This document shows positions 27,591 to 36,900 of a DNA stretch of 64,000 nt, one piece after another. This DNA comes from Clostridiales bacterium (lineage in GTDB: Bacteria > Bacillota > Clostridia > Lachnospirales > Cellulosilyticaceae): assembly GCA_019418225.1 (NCBI GenBank), contig DYCF01000015.1, forward strand, positions 1 through 64,000, written 5' to 3'. The position numbers and the translations under genes were made by a program. The notes under the pieces are model-generated. The model did not search any database and had not been told where the DNA came from. It saw nothing but the letters and a program-made list of their open reading frames with translations. Positions within the stretch are counted from its first letter, which is position 1. The number at the start of each line of letters is the position of its first letter.

Positions 27591-27812
27591 CTATAACTGC
27601 ATCTCATAAATGCCATCAGGCGTTATATGTGCCTGGTCTAATACCTCTAATATACATTGTTTATACACGATTTCCGTGCACCACACAAAACCACACCCTG
27701 CCGAAATCTCGCGTGGTGTGGGTATAAGTCTCCCAGGAATTTCTTTTTCTTTACATAAATGCTCCATCTTCAAAGCATATGTAGTTGTTGAAAATGCAAT
27801 AATTAATTTCAA
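27591..27812 (-). CDS. DUF3343 family protein
   Basis: 73 aa from a TTG start at 27812 preceded by AGGAGAAGAGGC; an ATG at 27827 is open but has no ribosome site and would place this Shine-Dalgarno inside the gene. Features: CKEKEIPGRLIPTPREIS and SAGCGFVWC, the conserved (putative Se/S-binding) Cys pattern of DUF3343. The family sits next to selD/yedF and is presumed to bind sulfur or selenium. First gene of the selenium operon; a TATAAT lies at 27862-27867 on the minus strand. Confidence 0.8.
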   Translation of the reverse strand: MKLIIAFSTTTYALKMEHLCKEKEIPGRLIPTPREISAGCGFVWCTEIVYKQCILEVLDQAHITPDGIYEMQL

Positions 27813-28074
27813 GCCTCTTCTCCTCATACTTATTTACTAACTTTTAATCTTCTTATAATTAATTATACTAAACTTCTTTAAAAGATTATAGTTTTTTTAA
27901 TCTAATTGTGTTTTTATTTAATAATACTTCTCATTTTCACACACTCATCACATTACCATCAATCTATTATCAATTTGACACACTATACTCACTATCATAA
28001 GTACTAAAATTTAACAATTTAAAGTGTAATTTTAATCTCATAAAATTTACCTTAAATAACAGGAGGTTTAAATA

Positions 28075-30204
28075 ATGAATATCAAAAAATTCTTATATGG
28101 TTTATTAACCGCAACTATGGTGGTATCTTCTGCTGCACCTGTTTTTGCAGCAACTACTACTACTTCTAGTACACAAATTTCATCTGAAGAAATCACAATT
28201 TCTCTTTCGGATAACGCTGTCTTAGTCAATGGTGAAACAGCTTCTACGGATAGTAGCGATAGCGTTTATACAAGTCACGATATTATCTACTATGAAGATA
28301 AGGATACTTATGAGAGTGGCAATCCATATGGTGAAGGTACTAGCAGCGATAAACACAGTAGCGAGGAAGCTGCTAAACATACAGTCGTTAATATTACTCA
28401 GCCAGGTACATATCGTATTTCAGGAGAACTTTCTTATGGGCAAATCTTCGTAAATGTTGGCAAAGAGGAAGCTGATAAAGTTACTTTAATCTTAGATAAT
28501 GTAGATATCAATTGTACCGTGGCACCTGCTATCTTCTTCTATAAGGTCTATGAATGTGATAGTACAGCTACTACAGAAACTGCAAGTAATCAAGTGGATA
28601 CTTCAGATGCTGGTGCACGCGTTATTATTGCCGATGACTCTGTCAACAATATCAGTGGTTCACATGTGGCACGTATTTATAAAGATAATACTGAGCAGAA
28701 GAAATTACATAAATATGATGCCGCTTTCTATTCTCGCATGAGTATGGAAATCGATGGTGAAACTAAAAATAATGGTGTCCTCAATATTACTGCTGATAAT
28801 GAAGGTTTAGATACAGAGCTTCACCTTACAATTAATGGTGGAAATATTAATATTCAATCTTGTGATGACGGCATCAACGTTAATGAAGATGGTATTAGCG
28901 TCCTAACAATTAATGGTGGCTCTCTTAACATCTATGCTGGTAATGGCAATGAAGGTGATGGGATTGACTCAAATGGTTGGATTGTTATTAATGGGGGAAC
29001 TATCACTTCTTTAGCCAATCCAAAAAGTATGGATGGTGGCATTGATTCAGATATGGGAACAACAATCAATGGCGGAACAGTTATTGGTGCAGGAAATATG
29101 TATGACCCATTAGAAAACAGTTCCGATCAGCTTTTCATGGTACTCCAGTTTAGTGAAAAGACAGATGAATTAATTACTGTTACGGATGCCAATGATACAC
29201 CTATTTTTGCTTATGATTTCCCAAATAACTATAGCTATATTGTATTTAGTACGCCTCAACTTACTGAGGGCACTTATCACGTCTACAAAGGCGGTACAAT
29301 CTCAGGTACTGAGCAAAATGGCTATTACAGCCAAATTACCTCTTACCTTAAAGGTACTACACTCTATCACGGCGGCACTTCTGCCACAGCAAATGGCGGT
29401 ATGATGCACGGTGATTTCGGTGGCAATAAACCAAACTCAAATACTGATTGGAATAATGGCGAACGCCCTACACTTCCTGAAGGTATGGAGAATATGACAC
29501 CTCCTGAAGGCATGGAGAATATGACGCCTCCTACTGATGATAAGAATAACAAAGGTGAACGTCCTGCACGCCCTGAAGGCACTGGAAATGGTAATGGCGG
29601 TGGCGGCTTCGGTGGCCTTCAAAGCATCCAAGCTTCTGGTGAAACTGCAAGCAATAACTTTACGCTCAGTAGTACAAGCAAAGCTTTCACCAACGTTTCA
29701 GCTACTTTAAATACATCTACTAACGAAACAGCTAGTAATCCTTCTAGCACAGTTCCTTCTACTTCTTTCACAGATGTAAAAAATGATAGCTGGTATGCTC
29801 CTGCAGTGGCTTTCTGTAAATCACAAGGTTTAATGGGTGGGACATCTGAGACAACTTTCTCTCCTGATGCAACAGTTACTCGTGAAATGTTTGCAACAAT
29901 TCTTTATCGTTTAGCTGAATCTCCTACTCAAGCTGCTACAACTTCATTTACAGATGTCACTAACAAATCAGCTTACTATTACAATGCAGTAGCATGGGCT
30001 AATGCCTCTGGTATTACAAAAGGTGTCAGTGCAACAGCCTTTGGCGTAGGTCAACCTATCACTGTCAAAGATGCTATTACGATGTTAGAGCGTTTTGGTA
30101 AAGGCGGCGACCTTACACAAGTTCAAAATGTACAAGCTACTAGTACAGCACCAGCAACACGCGCTCAAATTGCAGCGCTTCTTATGCAGTACTGTAACAA
30201 ATAA
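28075..30204 (+). CDS. Secreted carbohydrate-binding-domain (DUF4353-like) protein with C-terminal SLH repeats
   Basis: 709 aa. Signal peptide (1-26, ending VFAA); beta-helix-like region of the DUF4353 type (about 60-430, with NITADNEGLDTE, INGGNINIQSCDDGINVN, GDGIDSNGW motifs); a Pro/Glu/Gly/Met-rich linker (about 450-520, repeated EGMENMTPP); then two SLH repeats (FTDVKNDSWYAPAVAF and FTDVTNKSAYYYNAVAW) and a shortened third (APATRAQIAALLMQY). SLH repeats anchor proteins to pyruvylated wall polymer, so this is a cell-surface protein, perhaps polysaccharide-binding. AGGAGG precedes the ATG; a TTGACA at 27975-27980 has no good -10. Convergent to the CYTH gene. Confidence 0.88.
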   Translation: MNIKKFLYGLLTATMVVSSAAPVFAATTTTSSTQISSEEITISLSDNAVLVNGETASTDSSDSVYTSHDIIYYEDKDTYESGNPYGEGTSSDKHSSEEAAKHTVVNITQPGTYRISGELSYGQIFVNVGKEEADKVTLILDNVDINCTVAPAIFFYKVYECDSTATTETASNQVDTSDAGARVIIADDSVNNISGSHVARIYKDNTEQKKLHKYDAAFYSRMSMEIDGETKNNGVLNITADNEGLDTELHLTINGGNINIQSCDDGINVNEDGISVLTINGGSLNIYAGNGNEGDGIDSNGWIVINGGTITSLANPKSMDGGIDSDMGTTINGGTVIGAGNMYDPLENSSDQLFMVLQFSEKTDELITVTDANDTPIFAYDFPNNYSYIVFSTPQLTEGTYHVYKGGTISGTEQNGYYSQITSYLKGTTLYHGGTSATANGGMMHGDFGGNKPNSNTDWNNGERPTLPEGMENMTPPEGMENMTPPTDDKNNKGERPARPEGTGNGNGGGGFGGLQSIQASGETASNNFTLSSTSKAFTNVSATLNTSTNETASNPSSTVPSTSFTDVKNDSWYAPAVAFCKSQGLMGGTSETTFSPDATVTREMFATILYRLAESPTQAATTSFTDVTNKSAYYYNAVAWANASGITKGVSATAFGVGQPITVKDAITMLERFGKGGDLTQVQNVQATSTAPATRAQIAALLMQYCNK

Positions 30205-30209
30205 TCACC

Positions 30210-30266
30210 ATGAATTAAAACAAGCCATGGACTGTTTTTTCAGTCTCATGGCTTGTTTTAATTCAT
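30210..30266. terminator. Bidirectional terminator between SLH and CYTH genes
   Basis: ATGAATTAAAACAAGCCATG / CATGGCTTGTTTTAATTCAT stem with an inner ACTG/CAGT and a T6 loop. Serves both convergent genes. Confidence 0.92.
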
Positions 30267-30740
30267 TTATTTACCTCTTGTACGTTTCCAGTAATTCTTC
30301 ATATTATATTCTTTGTCATAAGTTACTTCTTTCACTAAATATGGGACTTCTTCTGGATTAAAACGCATCGCTTCTTCTTCACTATCAAATTCTACTTCTG
30401 CATAATAAAAAGCATGCGATGTGCCACCATCTACGTAGCTTACTTCTAGTCGATTATTGCCTAAAGCATATACTCTAAACTCTTTTTTGATGATTTCGCC
30501 ATCTAGTAAATCTACTAACTCTTCATAATGCTCTTTTTCTATTTCAAATTCTACTTCTTTTCTAGAAAGTGTCCCATCTGATTTAAAGCAAATCTTATAA
30601 GTCTTCTTATATTCGTTAACTGTTTTTCTAATCCTTGCTTCAATATCTGCTGTACATAAGTACCCTTGTTCCATATATGTCTTTTTTAACACCTCATCAT
30701 CTGGGAACTGTGTCACAATAAACCTTCTTTCGATTTCCAT
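30267..30740 (-). CDS. CYTH domain protein (triphosphate tunnel metalloenzyme family)
   Basis: 157 aa. N-terminal EIERRF is the ExExK signature with Arg in the last position; later RIRKTVNEYKKTYKICFK, EVEFEI, and YAEVEFDSEEEA supply the alternating charged strands of the tunnel. The family hydrolyses or binds tripolyphosphate or thiamine triphosphate, or is an adenylyl cyclase; which applies cannot be told. AGGAG precedes the ATG. Cytoplasmic, monocistronic. Confidence 0.9.
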   Translation of the reverse strand: MEIERRFIVTQFPDDEVLKKTYMEQGYLCTADIEARIRKTVNEYKKTYKICFKSDGTLSRKEVEFEIEKEHYEELVDLLDGEIIKKEFRVYALGNNRLEVSYVDGGTSHAFYYAEVEFDSEEEAMRFNPEEVPYLVKEVTYDKEYNMKNYWKRTRGK

Positions 30741-30790
30741 ACCAATCTCCTACTCTTCTAGCTCAAATATTAAGTCTTCTTGCTTATATA

Positions 30791-30842
30791 GATTTCACAT
30801 TTATAAAGTTTAGTTATCCATGATTTTTAGTCATGTGAAATC
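30791..30842. repeat. 52-bp palindromic repeat, module 1 copy
   Basis: GATTTCACAT ... ATGTGAAATC with inner CATGA/TCATG stem, nearly identical to the copies at 19890, 42795 and 48047. Lies in the space upstream of the CYTH gene; module 2 is absent. Confidence 0.85.
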
Positions 30843-30931
30843 ATTTTTACACGCTTATTTTACACTATATCAATATCATTTTCTCTCTTAAAGTAAAATT
30901 TATACTTCTGTTTTCATCACGAAACTTGTGC

Positions 30932-33900
30932 CTAACAGTTATGACTTACTATCATTTTAATATAACGTTCAAGCACTTGTGCGCATTCCGCACGTGTGAC
31001 GAAATCTCTAGGTCTCAACTGATTGCCACTGCCCTTCATCAGTGATGCTTCTATGCAATAAGCCACTGATTCTACTGCCCAATCTGAAATATCATCTTGA
31101 TCTTCCATTATGCCTAATGCGTCCTCATTTGCTCTTATGTCTTCTCCTAACTTTCTAGAGAACTTATACAGCATTTTAGCAAATTCTTCTCTCGTAATAG
31201 ATGCATTTGGATCAAATATCTTAGACGTTCTTCCTTCTATTAAATCATTTTCCTTTGCCCAAGCAATATACTTCGCATAGTATGCTGTTTCACTTACATC
31301 ATCAAAGCTTCTTAAACTGCTTAAAGTTATAGGTTCATAAGATCTTTCATATAATCTGCCTAACACAGTTACAATCATACCTCTTGTCATATCGCCATTA
31401 GGTTTGAATATTTCATTTGTAACACCTACAAACACTTCTCTTGCTGTAATAAAGTCTATAGCTGACTTTGCCCAATGCCCCTCTATATCCTTAAAATATT
31501 TGGGGTTATTCATTGTATAAACTTCCTGATTAGGTGGTGCCATATATTTTAATGTATTATCAAGTGCCATGCTAAATCCTATGACAACCCTTTCCCCATC
31601 TTGTATATAATAAGGTACTTCGCCTTCATTAATTGGCGCGCTATAATTTTCTTCTCTTCTTATTATTTCTTCTTTTTCTATATTTCCCCCTGAACTACTA
31701 CTGCCTGAGCTATTACCACCATCTGATGGTTTATTTCCTTTAACCTGAATTAGCACTTTGCCGCTTACAGTTTCATAGTTTTGATACACCTCAGGTATAA
31801 ATTTCCATATATACTCACCTGACTGCTCAATAATAGCTTCTGGCTTCTCCCAAGTAAGGGTTCCTGCCACTTCATTTCCTTTATATACAGCTGTTCCTTT
31901 TAAATTAGGAAGCTTTTCACCCTGATATACATAAGTCATTTCATCACTAGGCGCCGTTAATATCACCTCTGGCACTGCCTTTTGGATTTCCTGTATCACC
32001 CTACATTCTGCTTGAGTTTCTTTGCTTGTAATCTCAAGTTGAGCAGAATATATTCCTGCTGCTAATCCCAGCTTAGGCCTTACTATAACTTCTGCTAACT
32101 CACCAGGTGCTAGCTGCTGCTTTTCTAGATGCTCTAATTCAAAATTTGTTCCTACGTCTAGACTTACTTGAAGCTGGGTAATCAGTACATTCCCAGTATT
32201 TCTGATGATAAACCTCATAGGCATCTTTTCAGCATATCCATATACTAAAGGTGAATCTTGACTTTCCTCAGAAACTTCCAAAGCATAGTTTTTCTTTGTC
32301 CAACGTGCATACAGTCTCTCTGGTTCTTCTAAATTAACGATCTGCTCGCTCTCGTACTTCTCACCGCCTTCAGCCTTTGTATAATAACCCTCAAAATAGA
32401 ATCCTTCTCGGCTTAGTGCCTCTAAAACATCGCCATAATACGTGCCATTTAATACTTCTTTTTCAGTGGATGCTCCTGTGCCATCATTATGCATCAGTAT
32501 TAATGTATAGTATCTTAGTGTCAGCTTACTTAACTGCCCTTCTTTAACCTCTATTACTTTACCCGTTGGCATTTCACCTCGCCATATGCTATACTTTCCA
32601 GCTGGTATATCTTCAATATAACTAATCCTTAAATGCTCATCTGCTGTAAGCTTATAGACTTGACCGCCTTGTTCAGCTTTTAAAGAAACTTCCTCTTCTA
32701 ATACATTATTTTTCTCAATCCTTATGACAGCACCTGTTACAGCCTTTGTTTCAAAAGGTATTTTAATATCTGATTGACTGCTATTGGTATCTGATTGTCT
32801 TAATGTGAGCCCTTCTAAAATAATCTCACCTTGCATCTTATCACTTAACAAGTTACTATTACTTAGTTTAATCTCTAGAACCCCAGTTCCATCTACGTAC
32901 GTCTCAATAGGCACTGCTACTGCAAAGCAGTCCTGCTCCTCTAATGCCGCCTTAATATCTGCTACTAATTCTGGTTCAAAGCCCTCAGTCACAGCTTTTA
33001 AAGACTTATGCGATACAGTTAACATACTTACCGTATTATATCCACTATATATCTTAAGTTTTGCAGTCTCTTCATGTGGCGTTTCAGTGAGACTGGCTCT
33101 TGCTATTAATTTATTTTCTTCAGTGCCATATGCCACCTCATATGCAGAAAGGACAAAACTGCTTACTTCAATTCCTGACATATATTGCATCGTTACAGTG
33201 TAAGTCCCTATTGTCTCCTCACTAATAGTTACTGGAATAACTATACTATTTTCTTCTGTATTCAGGCTAAAGTTCTCAACTTTTGTATCCTTGTTATCGC
33301 TTATACTTATCTTCGTTTTCTCAACATGAATACTGGCATTGCATTTCACGACAAATTCTACTTGCTCACCGATTTGTCCCAAATAATCTTTAGGCGCCTC
33401 TACTACACTTAAGGCCTCAGCAATTATAAGTACATGCGTATTTTGCCCATCTTGTACTAATGTTTTATTATCATCTGATAAGCTAAAGCATTTTACCTGA
33501 TCCCAAGCACTCTCACCTTTAGGCATAGCCGCATCTGTGAAGGTAATGACCTTATCTCCTATTGCAGCTGCTTCAACATCTAGTGATATCATCGTACCTT
33601 GCCATGGTTTTTGCATTTGAATGAAATGATTCTTTGCAAGTTTAATCTTATCATTTCCTAAGTCCACCTTTTCATCTGTTGGTGCTAAGTTAAGTATCCC
33701 TTCTTGAGAAATAGCAACTTGCATCCCCTCATTTTTCTCATTTACATTTATAAGTGTTCCACCATAACATGTCATGGTGCCTGCATTTTTAATGGCAGGT
33801 ATTCCTGCTGCATTTAAATTATATTTGAGTACTGTGCCCTTGTGCGTAATAAATTCCCCACCTGAGGCAATGTTTACAAGCTGCCCTTGCAGCGCTTCTT

Positions 33901-36900
33901 CTAAGTTTGATTCTATAGTTATTGTCTCTAGTGTCAACGCGCCTCTTTCTGTGACCTTAAATAAGTAATCCGTGCAAAGCCCTATGATTTCCACCTGACC
34001 ATTATTTTTAATCAGCGTTGAGATGTCTTCTCCTTCACTATAACTTGTGTCTGTGAGTCTAACAGAAGATGCTATCTCTATGGGCTGCATAACATAAATC
34101 TTGCCACCTGCTTCTTGTAAATACTTATACGCCTGCTCTAGAGATTTTAATGGTTTTTCCCTAGTTCCTGCATTCCTGCTAGGTTCATCGCTGCCCTCCT
34201 TAGTGTCTACATAAACAGCTTCTAAATTAGAGAGCCTAAGGGTCTGCTCCTTCATCTCCAATCTAAAATGACTTACTACTTCATCTTCTAATAGATAGCT
34301 TTCTACTGCCTCGTTATCTGCATTTTCTGTACATGTATATTTCACAACAATGTCACCTAACTTAGGATTTTCCATTTGAATTTGATAATTAAGCAGTACC
34401 TCTTTATTTAAATTTGTTCTTGTAATGTATTTATCTTTTTTAAGATTAATGGCACCTTCTATCTGCACATCTGCATCTTCAATGATTAAATCACCTGCTG
34501 TTACACATACGGCTACGCTTTTATCTGCGCTTTGTAACTTGCATCCAGCCTTTAATCTTAGCGTCCCTTGTGAGGATGCATTCCCTGAGATTGTAAAGAG
34601 TGGCTCATGCCAATCTCCTTGCTGAACATAATGATAAGCCTCTAAGCTTATATCTTCTGAAATTGTTACAGGATTTAATATACAAATAGAGGTTGCCCCT
34701 GTCTTTTGGGCAACTTGCATAGCTGCCTCTAATGTTTGAACTGGATAGCTTACAGTAAGTCCTGAATTGTCCGCCTTGCCCTCTTTAGGGTCTAGATAAA
34801 CCTTTCCCTTTTCGACAACCGTAATCGTTTCCTCTTCTTTCATTAAAATCCACTGCGCATTAAGCGCTTCAGATAACATAAAGTCATCTACATTCACCTT
34901 ACGCGCATCTTCATATTTAACTAGTACCGGCTTTGTTTCGGGTGCCGTTACATCTAAAATAATGCCTTCTTTAATTTGCGCCCCGTTTTGAACTTGAATA
35001 TATTTTTCTTCTCCTAACTTGATGGTCCCTTCAATTTGAACATTCCCATCTAGTTGCAGTTGCCCATTTTGAGTAATTACACCATTTTCCGTTTCATTGT
35101 TTGCCAAGATTGTATTTTCCAAAAGCCTTACTGTACCTTCTGCAATATTTAAAATACTACCACTCGGATTAATCTCTTCTGCTTCAGAGCGCTTACCATA
35201 CAAATGGCCATTTATTATGGTTAATGTACTGTTGTTTTCAACTTTAATTAAATCCCCATAAAAATTGTCATAAGTATTACCCAAAATAGATTGTCCTGTA
35301 TATCTATAAATCTGTACCTTTTCTGGGAAATCCCATTTTGTATCTTTTTTAATATTTATAGGGCCACTCACATAAATAGTGGCACTGCTATTTCCTATAA
35401 TTGAAAGTACTTTTTCCATTGTTGCAAAAGCATCCTTTGGCGTGGTTCCAGTGTTTGTATCACGCCCCTTTTCACCATCTATGAAATAGACTTGGTCAAT
35501 GACTATGTTTTGGTCCTTTTTACTCAGTACCATGCATTTATCTGTTATCAAACTAAAATTACTTAAATATTGTGCTGCATCAAGGACACTGCCATCTGGT
35601 TGGACTACAATGCGTTCGCCTTCTTCATTGGCGCATTGCACCTCATAAAGGGCCTTAGGATAAATAATTGAACGGACAATCTTAATTGTTGCATCTTGAT
35701 CTAGGTAAATGCTTCCCTGTACTATAAGTGCCCCCTTACCAATGCCAAGGCTACTTCCTGCACCTACAGTAACTTGACTCCCTAACTTATCCGTATTCCC
35801 ACTAATGTTGCCTTCGATAAGAAGAGGATATGTCACTGTACTAGGATACACATAAATGCCCCCACCATAGCCTTTCTCTACCTTATTTCCATTAATCTGT
35901 CCACCTAACATTTCCATTTCACTACTTTGAAAATAAATACCTCCACCACTGCTAGTAGCTTCATTTCCGCTAATGGACACTTGATTATTTATTATAAGCT
36001 TACCATTTTGCGTTGCAATGCCACCACCAGAGCTTTGTGTTATATTCCCAGAAATACTAACATTATCATATAATAAAAGCTGCCCACCTGCTTGCCATAT
36101 GCCACCACCTGCTGCGGCTGCGCAGTTGTTTTTAATGACTACATTTCCATATATATTACAGATTGCAAATAGGCCGTCTTTATCTGGCGATAAATAAAGC
36201 CCACCACCACGTTCGGCTTGATTGTCCCTTATTACAACACTTTCCCCTAAGGCTAACTTGGTATTATTACTTTGGCCAATGCCACCAGCGGTCTTAGTTG
36301 CCACGTTATTATAAATCTCCACCTCACCTTGTAACTTAGACGTACTACTTGAATTAAGCCATATACCGCCGCCATAGCCTGTACTGTTATCATGTACACT
36401 GGCTTTATCTGTCATCATAATATCACCTGATGAATAAATACCGCCACCATAACTTACGTTTTGGCTACGTTTAGCTACATTATAAGAAATGCTACTTTCG
36501 TCATACATTTCTAAATAACTTCCACTAGCCACACAAATACCACCTGCATTTTGCTCTCTAGCTTCATTATAGCTAATACTTGTCTGGTCGCGCAGAATCA
36601 CTTTATTATCTGCTCCATATTGATGTATCCCGCCTCCAACATCACTTTCGGCAATGTTATAAGAGACACTGGCACTGCCTGTAAGCTCTGCCTGACTTTT
36701 ATTAACCTGGCGAATGCCACCTGCCATCTTAGCAGCTGTATTCTCCCTCACGCTACTTTCTTCCGCCATCAAGAGCTCACTCTCATTCTGATAAATACCG
36801 CCCCCGTGCTCGCTTACTTCATTTATACTTATTTGGGCAGTATCAGACATATTTACTGTGGATTTTGTGCCATAAACACCACCACCTTGTTTGGCAATAT

